In this document: in pieces, positions 1-10,727 of the stretch | How the letters are laid out: each line of letters opens with the position of its first letter | How positions within the stretch are numbered: the stretch's first letter is position 1 | Assembly: GCF_019093865.1 (NCBI RefSeq) | Contig: NZ_JABJXD010000008.1 | Span: 30,934-94,933, forward strand | Length of the DNA: 64,000 bases | Direction: 5' to 3' | Origin: Lentibacillus saliphilus | GTDB taxonomy: Bacteria; Bacillota; Bacilli; Bacillales; Amphibacillaceae | The notes under the pieces: model-generated | Seen by the model: the letters and a program-made list of their open reading frames with translations, nothing else | Database searches by the model: none | Told to the model about the DNA's origin: nothing | Translations under genes and position numbers: made by a program

Positions 1-100
1 CGTACCATAAACCGGATAACTGCTTTCTCTTTTAACTTAGCCCCCTGTGGACCTACATTAAACAATGGGCAGAAAGGATGTAAAGATGATGTGCCGCTTT
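1..100. other. Window edge, no gene seen
   Basis: This is the sequence downstream of prs. I see no coding region, no clear hairpin terminator and no RNA gene. In B. subtilis the next gene in this direction is ctc (ribosomal protein L25 family), but nothing of it is inside the window. Confidence 0.4.
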
Positions 101-1054
101 TTAGTCGAACAGCTTGCTGACCGATTTCAATTCATGGACACGGATAATGGCTTCACCAATGAGTGATGCAACGGAGAGCTGGGTGATCTTGTCAATCTTC
201 TTCTCTTCAGGTAATGGAATCGAATTCGTTACGATCAGCTCTTTTATTTTCGAGTTTTGAATGCGTTCAATGGCTGGTCCGGATAACACAGGGTGTGTAC
301 AACAAGCATACACTTCTTTGGCGCCATTTTCTATTAAAGCGTTTGCTGCTAGTGTAATTGTACCAGCAGTATCAATAATATCATCAATTAAGATCGCTGT
401 TCGACCTTCGATATTACCAACAATGTTCATCACTTCTGCAACGTTTGGCGCTGGTCGTCTTTTATCAATAATACCAATCGGTGCACCAAGTCTATCTGCC
501 ATTTTACGGGCACGGGTCACACCACCATGATCTGGTGATACGACAACGACTTCATCAAGATTCTTTTTCTCGAAATAGCTCGTTAAAATAGGTACACCTT
601 GTAAATGATCAATAGGAATGTCAAAAAAGCCTTGAATCTGTGGTGCATGTAGGTCAAGCATAATGACACGGTCTGCGCCAGCTGTTTCTACTAGGTTAGC
701 CATGAGCTTAGCTGCAATGGGTTCTCTTGAGCGCGCCTTACGATCTTGTCTCGCATAACCGTAGTATGGCATAACAATATTAATGGAGCGCGCTGATGCC
801 CGTTTAAGTGCATCAATCATAATTAAAAGCTCCATAATATGCTGGCTAACCGGCGGACATGTTGATTGTACGACATAGACGTCGTTGCCGCGAACACTTT
901 CCTCGATGTTAATTTGAATTTCTCCATCACTAAATGTTGATACAGTACATTTTCCTAGAGTCGTGCCAATATGATTTGCAATTTCTTCTGCTAGTTCGCG
1001 GTTTGAATTCAACGTGAAAACCTTTAGCGCTGAATCCTTGTAGGTCGATGCCAT
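101..1054 (-). CDS. prs: Ribose-phosphate pyrophosphokinase
   Basis: It makes PRPP from ribose 5-phosphate and ATP, the precursor of purine, pyrimidine, histidine, tryptophan and NAD synthesis in the cytoplasm. The 317-residue product has the family's usual length. It shows the conserved [13 protein letters not shown] segment, the ATP-binding loop [10 protein letters not shown], and the PRPP-binding motif [12 protein letters not shown] near residue 220. I placed the start at the ATG of MASTYKDS because a GGAGGG ribosome-binding site lies just upstream; a longer in-frame reading runs back into glmU and is not supported. It follows glmU by 16 bp and is probably co-transcribed with it, as in B. 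subtilis. Confidence 0.97.
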   Translation of the reverse strand: MASTYKDSALKVFTLNSNRELAEEIANHIGTTLGKCTVSTFSDGEIQINIEESVRGNDVYVVQSTCPPVSQHIMELLIMIDALKRASARSINIVMPYYGYARQDRKARSREPIAAKLMANLVETAGADRVIMLDLHAPQIQGFFDIPIDHLQGVPILTSYFEKKNLDEVVVVSPDHGGVTRARKMADRLGAPIGIIDKRRPAPNVAEVMNIVGNIEGRTAILIDDIIDTAGTITLAANALIENGAKEVYACCTHPVLSGPAIERIQNSKIKELIVTNSIPLPEEKKIDKITQLSVASLIGEAIIRVHELKSVSKLFD

Positions 1055-1070
1055 GATATAATACCCTCCG

Positions 1071-2450
1071 TTAGTCTTTTTGTCTGTTCTTAATCTTTGC
1101 TGCATAGCCTTCTTTGTTCGCCTGCTTCTGTCTTGCAATAGCAAGTGCTTCATCAGGTACGTGCTTGTTAATCGTTGAGCCTGCTGCCACATAAGCGCCT
1201 TTTCCAACTGTAACAGGTGCAATTAAATTGGAATTACAACCGATAAAAGCGTCATCCTCAATTGTCGTTAAGTATTTGTTCTTACCATCATAATTTACTG
1301 TTATTGTACCACATCCGACGTTGACACGGCTGCCAACATGAGCATCACCGATGTAACTAAGGTGTGACACCTTGCTTTTTTCTCCAATTGTTGCCTTTTT
1401 AATTTCTACAAAGTTACCAACCTTTGCGTCATTGGCGATATCTGCCTCAGGACGAATATGCGCATATGGACCAATTTGAACGCGTTTGCCGATTCGACTA
1501 TGTTTAGCAACACTATGTGCAATAACCGTTGCTTCATCAACGACACAGTCAATAATTTCCGTATGTGGACCGATTTCAGCATGAGCATGAATAACAGATT
1601 GACCACGAATGATCGTGCCTGGATGAATCACTGCATCAGCCTCAATCATGACGTCCGGGCTAATATACGTATGGTCTGGATCAATAATACCCACACCATT
1701 TTTCATATGATTCCGGTTAATGCGGTTTTTCATGATTTTTTCTGCTTCTGCTAATGCAGCACGATCATTTACACCAAGCGTCTCATCAGCATTAGGGGTT
1801 AGGTAAGCGGTCACCTTCTCTGATCGGTGCTTTAAAATCTCTATGACATCCGGTAAATAATATTCACCTTGTGCATTGTCATTTTGCACGTCTTGTAGAG
1901 CTTCCCATAATGCCTCGTTATCAAAACAGTATGTTCCAGTATTGATCTCTTTAATCAGTTTTTCGTCGTCGGTTGCATCTTTATGTTCAACAATCCGTTC
2001 TACATCACCAGATGCATTGCGAACGACTCGGCCGTATCCGGTTGGATCAGGCATTTCCGTTGTCAAGACGGTTGCCTTAGCGCCATTTGCTTCATGAGTC
2101 GTAATTAATGCACGGTATGTATCACTCGTTATAAGTGGGGTGTCACCACATACGACAAGCGTTGTTCCCGATTTTTCCTTTAATAATTGTTCAGCTTGTT
2201 GAACGGCATGTGCTGTGCCAAGCTGTTCATTTTGAATCACGCATGCACTCTGATCACCAATTTGCTCGGCAACTTGCTCAGCACCAAAACCGACGATTGT
2301 AATTAAAGAATCAAGTTCTGTTGGTTGAAGCTGATCAATGACATGTTGTATCATTGGTCGGCCCATAACGGGATGCAGAACTTTATACAGTTTTGACTTC
2401 ATTCTCGTGCCCTGACCTGCCGCAAGTATAACCGCATAGCGTTGTGTCAT
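1071..2450 (-). CDS. glmU: Bifunctional UDP-GlcNAc pyrophosphorylase / glucosamine-1-phosphate acetyltransferase
   Basis: It catalyses the last two steps to UDP-N-acetylglucosamine, needed for peptidoglycan and teichoic acid. The protein is 459 residues, the normal length. The N-terminal half is the nucleotidyltransferase domain, with the signature [18 protein letters not shown] at residues 9-26. From about residue 250 a left-handed beta-helix of hexapeptide repeats forms the acetyltransferase domain. The start chosen (MTQRYAV) has GGAGG 10 bases upstream; an in-frame codon nine residues earlier has none. It is the first gene of a glmU-prs pair. Confidence 0.97.
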   Translation of the reverse strand: MTQRYAVILAAGQGTRMKSKLYKVLHPVMGRPMIQHVIDQLQPTELDSLITIVGFGAEQVAEQIGDQSACVIQNEQLGTAHAVQQAEQLLKEKSGTTLVVCGDTPLITSDTYRALITTHEANGAKATVLTTEMPDPTGYGRVVRNASGDVERIVEHKDATDDEKLIKEINTGTYCFDNEALWEALQDVQNDNAQGEYYLPDVIEILKHRSEKVTAYLTPNADETLGVNDRAALAEAEKIMKNRINRNHMKNGVGIIDPDHTYISPDVMIEADAVIHPGTIIRGQSVIHAHAEIGPHTEIIDCVVDEATVIAHSVAKHSRIGKRVQIGPYAHIRPEADIANDAKVGNFVEIKKATIGEKSKVSHLSYIGDAHVGSRVNVGCGTITVNYDGKNKYLTTIEDDAFIGCNSNLIAPVTVGKGAYVAAGSTINKHVPDEALAIARQKQANKEGYAAKIKNRQKD

Positions 2451-2637
2451 GAAGAAACCTCCATTCATTTTATCCATTAAAATAATATCTTAAATAAGCT
2501 TGTATTTCAACATATATTCAAGGGCAACCATAGACTGAGCGTAAAGACTTTGAACAGACTATGGCTAATATATTTTACGAATATTTAATTAAAGTGTTTA
2601 AGCATTACGCTAAAAAACCAGAAAAACCTTTTTCCAC

Positions 2638-2672
2638 AAAAAAAGAAGGTCTATCTTGTTCAGACTAGACCT
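2638..2672 (-). terminator. Terminator after spoVG
   Basis: A perfect 7-bp stem (AGGTCTA/TAGACCT, extendable) with a 12-base loop is followed on the minus strand by a run of seven T. It sits a few bases past the spoVG stop codon. Confidence 0.75.
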
Positions 2673-2682
2673 CCCGTTCCCC

Positions 2683-2979
2683 CTAGGAAACGCCTGCTTC
2701 TTCTAATGTTTCTTCTTGTTCTTTTTCCCCCACACGCTGATACTCTGCTAAAACAGCGTCTTGTATCTTACCCCGTGTCCCTGAATTAATAGGATGTGCA
2801 ATATCTCTAAACTCCCCATCAGGTGTACGTTTGGATGGCATGGCGACAAATAAGCCGTTGTTCCCATCGATCACGCGGATATCGTGAACAACAAATTCGT
2901 CATCCATAGTAATTGATGCAATTGCCCGCATTCTTCCCTCTGTACTCACACGGCGCAATCTAACGTCAGTAACTTCCAT
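2683..2979 (-). CDS. spoVG: Septation regulator / stage V sporulation protein SpoVG
   Basis: SpoVG is a small RNA- and DNA-binding regulator involved in asymmetric septation during sporulation and in expression of exoprotein and capsule genes in relatives. The product (98 residues) begins [13 protein letters not shown] and keeps the almost invariant core [22 protein letters not shown] and the [10 protein letters not shown] segment. An in-frame GTG four codons upstream falls in the ribosome-binding site (AAAGGGG), so the ATG is the likely start. It has its own sigma-H type promoter and its own terminator. The ridA/yabJ gene that precedes it in B. subtilis is absent. Confidence 0.96.
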   Translation of the reverse strand: MEVTDVRLRRVSTEGRMRAIASITMDDEFVVHDIRVIDGNNGLFVAMPSKRTPDGEFRDIAHPINSGTRGKIQDAVLAEYQRVGEKEQEETLEEAGVS

Positions 2980-3020
2980 AAGATGATCCACCCCTTTGTT
3001 TTATATAAAACCTTATATCT

Positions 3021-3047
3021 ATATTCTACATTTTTCCAGTAAATCCT
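3021..3047 (-). promoter_or_regulatory. Sigma-H promoter of spoVG
   Basis: On the minus strand AGGATTT and GAATAT are separated by 14 bases, the same elements and spacing as the sigma-H promoter of B. subtilis spoVG. Just upstream (3051-3110) is a very AT-rich stretch with long A and T runs. It corresponds in position to the upstream AT-box bound by AbrB in B. subtilis. Binding here is inferred from that parallel; abrB lies in this same window. Confidence 0.7.
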
Positions 3048-3105
3048 TCTTAAACTAGATAAAAATAATATTTTTTTTTGAAAAATATGTTTTTGCAGTT
3101 AGAAT

Positions 3106-3161
3106 TAAAAAAACCTTCCACAAATAAAGAGTGTTCTGGCTGAGAACATACTGGAAGGTTT
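3106..3161 (-). terminator. Terminator after purR
   Basis: A 10-bp perfect stem (AAACCTTCCA/TGGAAGGTTT) encloses a second small hairpin (GTTCT/AGAAC) and is followed by a T run on the minus strand. It lies immediately past the purR stop and separates purR from spoVG. Confidence 0.8.
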
Positions 3162-3166
3162 GATCA

Positions 3167-3982
3167 TTATTTTATAGCAATATTACCTGGTTGAACGGTA
3201 ATTTTACCTTGTCTATCATCTACATCAAGTATTTTTATAAGGGATGTATAATCGTCTACGACACGTTCATCCTCTTCATCATCAGCCTCCGCTAAAACAC
3301 CAATTGCAGCCAGGTGCGCGTCAAATTCTTTGAGTAGGTTTATCATGCCGGTAATCGTGCCTCCAGCTTTCATGAAGTCGTCAACAATACAGACATGCGC
3401 CCCTTTTTCTAAGCTTCTACGCGGTAATACCATCGTCTGAATTTTACGGGATGATCCAGATATATAATTGATGCTAACGGATGAACCTTCTGTAACTTTT
3501 GGATCACGACGGACCGTTACAACAGGGACACCGAGATATTGTCCAACAGCATAAGCGAGTGGAATACCTTTCGTTGCAACTGTCATCACAACATCAATAT
3601 GGAGATTCGAAAATGCTGATGCAAAAATACGACCAATTTGCTGCATCGTGTGTGGATGTCCTAAAATATCACTCATATATAAATAGCCGCCTGGCAAAAG
3701 CCGCTCCGGATCTTCTAACCGCTCACATAACTCATTTATAAAGGTCATTTTATTTTGCTGTGACACTTCAGGTATGTATTTAACCCCTCCATAGGATCCA
3801 GCCGTTCGGTCTAGATAACCGATTCCTTCTTTACGGAAAACGTCATTAATAATATCTAAATCCTCACTAATTGAAGATTTTGATGCCGCCATTTTTTCAA
3901 CAAAGCCTGGAAGCTGTGCCTGAAGATACGGATTTTCCAAAAAAAACTGTGTTAACATAACCAATCGCTGGCTTCTTCTCAT
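3167..3982 (-). CDS. purR: Purine operon repressor PurR
   Basis: PurR represses purine synthesis and transport genes and is released by PRPP. The 271-residue protein has the Bacillus PurR layout. An N-terminal winged-helix domain (residues 1-73, starting MRRSQRLVMLTQFFLENP) is followed by a phosphoribosyltransferase-like domain with the PRPP-binding motif CIVDDFMKAGGTI near residue 200. The ATG start has GAGGTG upstream. It lies between ispE and spoVG. In B. subtilis ridA follows it; here a terminator follows directly. Confidence 0.96.
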   Translation of the reverse strand: MRRSQRLVMLTQFFLENPYLQAQLPGFVEKMAASKSSISEDLDIINDVFRKEGIGYLDRTAGSYGGVKYIPEVSQQNKMTFINELCERLEDPERLLPGGYLYMSDILGHPHTMQQIGRIFASAFSNLHIDVVMTVATKGIPLAYAVGQYLGVPVVTVRRDPKVTEGSSVSINYISGSSRKIQTMVLPRRSLEKGAHVCIVDDFMKAGGTITGMINLLKEFDAHLAAIGVLAEADDEEDERVVDDYTSLIKILDVDDRQGKITVQPGNIAIK

Positions 3983-4046
3983 AACTACACCTCAAAACCG
4001 AATATTTAGCTTAAATATATCATTATTATTCGTCTTTTAGCAACAA

Positions 4047-4901
4047 TCAACCCATCACTCGTACGAGCCTCACATCATGACAAAATCCCCGAAGTCCATT
4101 ATAGGCGCGTTTCGCTTTGCTATAATGCTCAACAAGACCGAAAATCGTCGGACCACTGCCGCTCATCATGACACCTGGTATATCATACTGTTGCATTTTT
4201 TCTTTAATACGTTGAGCTTCAGGATAAAGCGTTAATGTTACACTTTCTAAGTCGTTGCCCATATGATCACACATTGCATAAAAATCATGCGTTTCTAAAG
4301 CTGTGACGACACCTTCTGTATAAGTGCTTGGCACGTCATTCAACGTTAGCTTTGGGAAAATTGTCCGTGTCGATACACCGATATCCGGTCGCGCCAATAC
4401 GACCCAACAGGATGGGGGTGCTGGTAAATGGGCTATATGTTCACCACGTCCTGTTGCTAAAGCTGTCTTTCCATAAACACAAAAGGGTACGTCCGAACCG
4501 ATCTGAGCGCCCATTTCTGCAAGCGTTGCATTTGATACGTGATCCAGCTGCCATAGTCGCTTCAGTCCTCTGAGGACAGCAGCGGCATCACTGCTTCCGC
4601 CCCCTAATCCGGCAGATACAGGTATATGCTTTTCTAACTCAATATGAATGCCTTTTGTTATGTGGAAAGTTCGTTTAAATAGTGCGGCCGCTTTATAAGC
4701 AAGATTACGCTCATCATTTGGTACATATTGATTATCAGCCACGACGGTAATGTCATCTCGATGAAGCGGATACAGTGATACCCGGTCAGCCAAATCAATT
4801 GTCGTCATAACCATGTTGACATCATGATATCCATCCGCACGTTTATTCAATACATCTAAGGATAAATTGATTTTTGCCGGTGCTTTTTCAAAAACAACCA
4901 T
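4047..4901 (-). CDS. ispE: 4-diphosphocytidyl-2-C-methyl-D-erythritol kinase
   Basis: IspE phosphorylates CDP-methylerythritol in the non-mevalonate (MEP) pathway to isoprenoids. The 284-residue sequence starts [16 protein letters not shown] after the initiator and has the GHMP-kinase ATP loop [15 protein letters not shown] near residue 95 and the C-terminal motif [12 protein letters not shown]. An in-frame GTG lies one codon upstream (4904); the ATG at 4901 has GGGTG at better spacing. It is 65 bp upstream of purR and may be co-transcribed with it. Confidence 0.95.
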   Translation of the reverse strand: MVVFEKAPAKINLSLDVLNKRADGYHDVNMVMTTIDLADRVSLYPLHRDDITVVADNQYVPNDERNLAYKAAALFKRTFHITKGIHIELEKHIPVSAGLGGGSSDAAAVLRGLKRLWQLDHVSNATLAEMGAQIGSDVPFCVYGKTALATGRGEHIAHLPAPPSCWVVLARPDIGVSTRTIFPKLTLNDVPSTYTEGVVTALETHDFYAMCDHMGNDLESVTLTLYPEAQRIKEKMQQYDIPGVMMSGSGPTIFGLVEHYSKAKRAYNGLRGFCHDVRLVRVMG

Positions 4902-4993
4902 CACCTGTCACCCACTTACAAGAGTATATTGAAATTGTATCATAACGGTGGCGGCTGTTGCGACATTTGCTATTGGATGACCTTTCGCCATAG

Positions 4994-5023
4994 AAAACAG
5001 ACCCTGAATGATGTCAGGGTCTG
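4994..5023 (-). terminator. Terminator after sspF
   Basis: A perfect 10-bp stem (CAGACCCTGA/TCAGGGTCTG) with a 6-base loop overlaps the sspF stop codon and is followed by TTTTC on the minus strand. Confidence 0.7.
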
Positions 5024-5190
5024 TTCGTCATTTGCTCTTCTGCTATTTCAATGGCTCGTTTCACCATGTTTCCGGCATCCCGTGCTCTTATGCCGCCCCA
5101 ACCTTCTCGCTTAACGGTATCATAAAAACCCAATTCCTTGGCCAGTTCTTCCTTCATCTGTTGAGACATCATCCCAGAACGTCGCGCCAC
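5014..5190 (-). CDS. sspF: Small acid-soluble spore protein, SspF type
   Basis: This is an alpha/beta-type small acid-soluble protein that coats DNA in the spore. The 58-residue product contains [12 protein letters not shown] and the highly conserved [20 protein letters not shown] segment, close to B. subtilis SspF, which also sits between veg and ispE. I chose the GTG at 5190 because AAAGGGG lies 9 bases upstream and the resulting N-terminus matches the family; a TTG three codons upstream falls inside that site. Expression in the forespore is expected from the family. I did not find a convincing sigma-G promoter. Confidence 0.93.
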   Translation of the reverse strand: MARRSGMMSQQMKEELAKELGFYDTVKREGWGGIRARDAGNMVKRAIEIAEEQMTNRP

Positions 5191-5349
5191 GAAAGACAAC
5201 CCCTTTCAATTGAGTTCCTTTGGCGACACACTTAGTTTGTACAATGACACTTCAATTACACCTGCCATATGCAGGCAGCCTCGAAGCTAGGTTGTCTTAA
5301 AGAGTCCAAATGGGTCTAGGTCATTATGACACCTTAAGGGATCTAGCAT

Positions 5350-5382
5350 AAAAAAACAAACAGCAAACGAATGTTTACTGTT
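5350..5382 (-). terminator. Terminator after veg
   Basis: A 10-bp stem (AACAGTAAAC/GTTTGCTGTT on the minus strand, one G-U pair) with a 4-base loop is followed by a run of seven T. It overlaps the veg stop codon. Confidence 0.8.
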
Positions 5383-5641
5383 CGATGGCGATGACATTGG
5401 ATGTATCTTCATTAAAACTTAATTCAACACTTTCTGTCAGTACGTCTGCATAGCTGTAAGAAACACGCTCGAATGCATTCTCATCTTGGTCAAGTTCTAC
5501 AACGAAGACGGACGGATACATCTCTGCGAGTGTGCCTGTACGTTCTATCGTCTTTCTTCTTCCCCCATTTGCTTTGAGGGTCAGGCGATCTCCAATACGG
5601 CTTTCAAGATGCTGCTTGATTTCGATTAATGTTTTTCCCAC
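5375..5641 (-). CDS. veg: Veg protein (biofilm/spore-outgrowth regulator)
   Basis: Veg is a short Firmicutes protein tied in B. subtilis to biofilm matrix gene expression and spore outgrowth. The 88-residue product contains [20 protein letters not shown] and [20 protein letters not shown], nearly identical to B. subtilis Veg, and has the usual length. The start is a GTG preceded by GAGGTGG; a longer in-frame ATG-containing reading lies upstream of the promoter and is not used. Two strong-looking sigma-A promoters lie directly upstream, which fits the very high expression of veg in Bacillus. Confidence 0.93.
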   Translation of the reverse strand: MGKTLIEIKQHLESRIGDRLTLKANGGRRKTIERTGTLAEMYPSVFVVELDQDENAFERVSYSYADVLTESVELSFNEDTSNVIAIEQ

Positions 5642-5663
5642 TATACTCCACCTCACTTTATCT

Positions 5664-5692
5664 AACATACCACATTTCGCCCTGGTAGTCAA
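5664..5692 (-). promoter_or_regulatory. Proximal veg promoter (P2)
   Basis: On the minus strand TTGACT and TATGTT are separated by 17 bases, about 23 bases before the veg GTG start. It is the weaker of two tandem sigma-A-like promoters. Confidence 0.55.
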
Positions 5693-5704
5693 ATAAAATA
5701 TTTA

Positions 5705-5734
5705 ATTATAACAACATATTACAAACGATGTCAA
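5705..5734 (-). promoter_or_regulatory. Distal veg promoter (P1), consensus hexamers
   Basis: On the minus strand a perfect TTGACA and a perfect TATAAT are separated by 18 bases in an AT-rich stretch. The match is as good as the well-known strong veg promoter of B. subtilis, though the sequence between is different. Confidence 0.75.
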
Positions 5735-5925
5735 TAGAGATACACGATATGTCACCATTATTATGCGTAATTGTTAACAAATTATGTATCTCAATTGAAA
5801 AAATTGTAATATGAGCTATTGATTTCAAGTTAGAAGACGTTATAGCAGGCGTTCGACGCACAAAAGGTCGGCTATAAAACAAATTTTGTTGTTAAATCAC
5901 AAGCAAATCCGATACCGGAAAATGA

Positions 5926-6834
5926 TCAAACATTTTTTTCATCATCTGCCTCTGCGTGATCTGCCTTCTTCGATTCATCTTCTTTAATATGAGGCATTCC
6001 AGTCCGCAGCAATCCTTTCGTTTCAACACCACCAATGCCCTTTTCACCTGTTAATGTGTTACGCAACACGTCCCAGACATCCACCTTATCCATAAACGAC
6101 GTATAAGCGACTCTTGCTGCAATATAAACTGGGTCTAAAGCATGAATATTAATGCGTGAAGGAGAACTGGCAAAGTTTGCACCAGCACGAATGAGGGATT
6201 CAAAGTGGGATTGACAAGCACCCGCAAAAATGACGAGTTGATCAAGAGACGGTACGGTATCACGTGCATTACGAACTGTTTCCACAAAATTTTGCGAGTG
6301 TCTGTATGCGCGAAGGTCATTGCGCTTCCCTTTATTTTTTGAGTAGGCATCATGCCCCGTTACAACTAACATATCTGGACGCACTTTCTCAATTAATGTC
6401 GTGACCTCTGTCGCCATTTCTTTTTCATTCAAATGCACACCGTGGACATGGAGCCCCAGCTGCTCATATAATTGAATGCATTTCCTTAAATACATCGGAT
6501 CACCATCAATATGAAGCACTTGAGCTGGAAGCTGAAAAAAAGACACTTCCTCACTGTAGCCGTGTGATGCTTCATAATCACGCTTTTCCTTTAACAGGTG
6601 ATAATCTTGGCGGAATAAGCGATAGGAATATAATTCTTTTTCTTTACTTTTTTGTCGGATATGACGAACTTCTTGCTGATCTGCTTTCCGTAAGTCATTC
6701 AGTGGGGCATCTGCTTCAAGACGAATCTCTTCTCCATACAAAATCGCGACATTTGAATGAATGGATGCCACACGAAACAACACATCATGGTTATATGAGG
6801 ATCGTGTTACTAAGTCATCTTGCGCAAAATACAT
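5926..6834 (-). CDS. yabG: Sporulation-specific cysteine protease YabG
   Basis: YabG processes spore coat proteins (for example SpoIVA and SafA in B. subtilis) during coat maturation. The 302-residue product has the family core intact: VVTGHDAYSK, AYRHSQNFVETV, then FAGACQSHFESLIRAGANF, in which the cysteine and histidine are the expected catalytic residues. A second conserved block, SSPSRINIHALDPVYIA, follows. GAGGTGG precedes the ATG. Gene position between veg and rsmA is as in B. subtilis. The acidic C-terminal tail rich in D, E and K is lineage-specific. Confidence 0.96.
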   Translation of the reverse strand: MYFAQDDLVTRSSYNHDVLFRVASIHSNVAILYGEEIRLEADAPLNDLRKADQQEVRHIRQKSKEKELYSYRLFRQDYHLLKEKRDYEASHGYSEEVSFFQLPAQVLHIDGDPMYLRKCIQLYEQLGLHVHGVHLNEKEMATEVTTLIEKVRPDMLVVTGHDAYSKNKGKRNDLRAYRHSQNFVETVRNARDTVPSLDQLVIFAGACQSHFESLIRAGANFASSPSRINIHALDPVYIAARVAYTSFMDKVDVWDVLRNTLTGEKGIGGVETKGLLRTGMPHIKEDESKKADHAEADDEKNV

Positions 6835-6919
6835 AAAGCCACCTCGCTGTCTTTACAACCTGCATCATTGTCATAATAACAGGTTATGCACAGCTGCCCA
6901 TAGATGTGCTTTAGAGAAA

Positions 6920-6951
6920 GAAAAAACGACTACATATATGGATGCAGTCGT
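6920..6951 (-). terminator. Terminator after rsmA
   Basis: An 8-bp stem (ACGACTGC/GTAGTCGT on the minus strand, one G-U pair) is followed by six T. It lies just past the rsmA stop codon and ends the rnmV-rsmA unit. Confidence 0.75.
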
Positions 6952-6963
6952 CTTATCAATTCA

Positions 6964-8398
<1,435 letters not shown>

Positions 8399-8458
8399 TG
8401 TTTGAGCCTCTTTCCATTCTTCAATAGTCATGCACTTGTACTAATCTATTTATTCTAC

Positions 8459-8500
8459 AAAAAAACAACGCCCTTGTCATCATAACATGACAAGGGCGTT
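8459..8500 (-). terminator. Terminator after yabE
   Basis: A perfect 14-bp stem (AACGCCCTTGTCAT and its complement) with a 6-base loop, followed on the minus strand by seven T. It is one of the strongest terminators in the window, directly after the yabE stop codon. Confidence 0.9.
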
Positions 8501-8503
8501 TTG

Positions 8504-9688
8504 CTAATCGAGTATTTTAATCTGGACTCTTCGATAGCCGAACCGTAACGCTTCTTTTCGCGTTGGAACATGTACATCAATACGGTGACCTTTGATCGCA
8601 CCACCTGTATCCCCAGCAATCGCTTCACCATAGCCTTCCACCCATACACGCGTACCGAGCGGAATGAGATTAGGATCGACTGCAATAACCTTCTTATACG
8701 GATTAGCCTTTAAGTTAATACCTGTCGCGGTAATCCCTGAGCATCCGTTACAATATGCTGAATAAGCAGTTGCTGTAACTGTAAATGTTTTGCCACTCTT
8801 GCTTGTATCAGACAATGTCACGAGGTCAGGTTGTTTCGTTCCGACAGCGACAATTTTGTTTGAGCTTTCTTGAACAACATTCTCTTCAATAAGCTCTCTT
8901 GCAACTTCTTGACCATTTTCTAGTGTGACTTCATACGTTTTGACAACTTTACCTTCACTGCCATTAGCGATCACTTTTTGTTTCCCTTTGGCTAACGACC
9001 CATCACGTCTTGTCTCTGTTTGGAATGGGACCGACTGTTCAACTTCTTTTGTCGTCTTTTCCACACGTGTAACGTTAATAGGGGTCTGTTCGGTAACAAC
9101 TTGATCCAAAGCCGGCTCTACCTTGTCTAACTCATTGAGCGTGATGTCTTGCTCTCTTAGTAAGCCTTCGATCGTGCCACCAGTTGTCCAAATGTCTTGT
9201 TTGTCGCCACCAACATTAATGGTTACTTTGAATGCTTTATCTATTGTAATGGTTTCTCCATCTTTGATCTGTTGATCAAGGTCGATAGAGATGTCGTCTT
9301 TTACAGAATAAGCTATGTTGTGTTCATTAAAAAATGCTTTAATGTCATCGGCTGTTGTGTAGTAAGTCTCTTTTTCACCATCGATGATAAGCGTGACTTT
9401 CTTTGCTGTCTCGTACTCAATCGTCATGCCGTCTTCGATTGCAGCATCCTGTGCATGTGATAAATAATCATGCTCTTTGACTGAAATGCTCAACTCGTCA
9501 AGCAGCACATCTACTGTATCAGCATGCGTTCTTACCGTTTGTTCATCATCGTTTGCGTGAACGGTTACTTCTGCTTTTGTTAGTTCAAAAACAGTAACAC
9601 CTGCAAACACGGCAAGCAGGGCGATTCCAATACCTGAGACAACCAGCTTTAGTTTCGTGGCTGGCAAGAGCTTTGAAATGAATTTCAT
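8504..9688 (-). CDS. yabE: YabE-like resuscitation-factor-type cell wall protein (DUF348-G5-3D)
   Basis: This is a wall-associated protein of the Rpf-related Sps/YabE family, with probable lytic transglycosylase activity on peptidoglycan. The 394 residues show an N-terminal membrane anchor or signal (about residues 14-36). Three ubiquitin-like DUF348 repeats follow (about 38-80, 95-136, 152-194), then a G5 domain (about 200-280). Last comes a C-terminal 3D domain that includes the SGITATG and GDTGGAIKGHRIDVHVP motifs with the two aspartates. The start has AAAGGAGG upstream. The neighbours (tatD, rnmV) match B. subtilis. Activity is inferred from the family. Confidence 0.92.
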   Translation of the reverse strand: MKFISKLLPATKLKLVVSGIGIALLAVFAGVTVFELTKAEVTVHANDDEQTVRTHADTVDVLLDELSISVKEHDYLSHAQDAAIEDGMTIEYETAKKVTLIIDGEKETYYTTADDIKAFFNEHNIAYSVKDDISIDLDQQIKDGETITIDKAFKVTINVGGDKQDIWTTGGTIEGLLREQDITLNELDKVEPALDQVVTEQTPINVTRVEKTTKEVEQSVPFQTETRRDGSLAKGKQKVIANGSEGKVVKTYEVTLENGQEVARELIEENVVQESSNKIVAVGTKQPDLVTLSDTSKSGKTFTVTATAYSAYCNGCSGITATGINLKANPYKKVIAVDPNLIPLGTRVWVEGYGEAIAGDTGGAIKGHRIDVHVPTRKEALRFGYRRVQIKILD

Positions 9689-9714
9689 GCTATTGCCTCC
9701 TTTCAACGTCTCCG

Positions 9715-9744
9715 ATTATACTCAGTACATATGTGCAATGTCAA
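9715..9744 (-). promoter_or_regulatory. yabE promoter
   Basis: Perfect TTGACA and TATAAT hexamers on the minus strand, 18 bases apart, about 26 bases before the yabE start codon. This predicts strong vegetative (sigma-A) transcription. Confidence 0.7.
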
Positions 9745-9844
9745 AGCCTTTACGATTACGATTATTTTACAAATACATTACAATTCGTCCGAGAACAGAG
9801 TGTAAACTAGGCACAATAGGCGATTGAGCGATTCGGTTTAAACA

Positions 9845-9876
9845 CAAAAAATAAGGCTGGACAGCTTGTCCAACCT
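9845..9876 (-). terminator. Terminator after tatD
   Basis: A 9-bp stem (AGGTTGGAC/GTCCAGCCT, one G-U) with a 5-base loop is followed on the minus strand by TTATTTTTTG. It lies about 40 bases past tatD. Confidence 0.75.
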
Positions 9877-9914
9877 CATCATCATCGATCGTTTTTAAAT
9901 TTATTCATAACGCG

Positions 9915-10694
9915 TTATTCATTTTCAGGAGATATGTTAAAGCGTTTGAACGCATTTTCTGTTGTGATTTTCTCAATCTCGGCAACATCCATTTGCCGTA
10001 ATTCGGCAATTTTCTCAGCTACAAGTGCGACATAAGCTGGCTCATTTCGTTTACCTCTATTTGGATGTGGCGCGAGAAATGGGGCATCCGTCTCAATTAA
10101 AAGCCGATCGAGAGGCACGGCTTTAGCAACATCTTTTGGCATAGTCGCATTTTTAAACGTGACAGGTCCACCTAATGAAATGTCAAAATTCATATCAAGA
10201 CATGCTTGGACATACTCAACCGAGTCATTGTAACAATGCATGATACCGCCCACTTCAGCAGCATCCTCTTCTTGTAAGATCTGAATAATATCTTCTGTTG
10301 CTTCACGATTGTGTATAATAATTGGCATTTTGAGCTTTTTAGCGAGATGAATCTGCTTGCGAAACACATCCTTCTGAACATCTTTAGGTGATTTATCCCA
10401 ATGATAATCGAGACCCATTTCGCCTAAAGCGACGACCTTTGGATGTGCGGACAGTTCTTCAATCCAGCTTAAATCCTCACCGGTCATATCAATTGCATCA
10501 ACCGGATGCCAGCCTACAGCCGCATAAATCGTATCATGTTGTTCTGCAATTTCAAGCGCGAGGGGAATTGTTTCTCGGTCAAAGCCGACGACGACCATAT
10601 AGTCTACACCAGCCGCTTTCGCCCGTTGAATCGTTTCCTCACGATCCTCAAAAAATTGCCTTGCATTTAAATGCACATGTGTATCAAACAGCAC
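9915..10694 (-). CDS. tatD: TatD family metal-dependent hydrolase / DNase
   Basis: TatD proteins are metal-dependent nucleases or hydrolases implicated in DNA repair and turnover. The 259-residue TIM-barrel protein starts LFDTHVHLN with the HxH metal pair, and has GEMGLDYHW, the IIHNREA and MHCYN histidines, and the C-terminal LLIETDAPFLAPHPNRG. The start is a GTG with AAGGAG upstream. In B. subtilis the gene (yabD) also lies between metG and yabE. Here a structured repeat of about 330 bp separates it from metG. Confidence 0.94.
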   Translation of the reverse strand: MLFDTHVHLNARQFFEDREETIQRAKAAGVDYMVVVGFDRETIPLALEIAEQHDTIYAAVGWHPVDAIDMTGEDLSWIEELSAHPKVVALGEMGLDYHWDKSPKDVQKDVFRKQIHLAKKLKMPIIIHNREATEDIIQILQEEDAAEVGGIMHCYNDSVEYVQACLDMNFDISLGGPVTFKNATMPKDVAKAVPLDRLLIETDAPFLAPHPNRGKRNEPAYVALVAEKIAELRQMDVAEIEKITTENAFKRFNISPENE

Positions 10695-10727
10695 ACAATC
10701 ACTCCTTGTTTCGACCTAAGGTGAAAA

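Noticed and set aside
101..1222. Longer prs reading with 56 extra N-terminal residues
   Set aside because: It runs into glmU, has no ribosome-binding site, and PRPP synthetases start at the [12 protein letters not shown] N-terminus.
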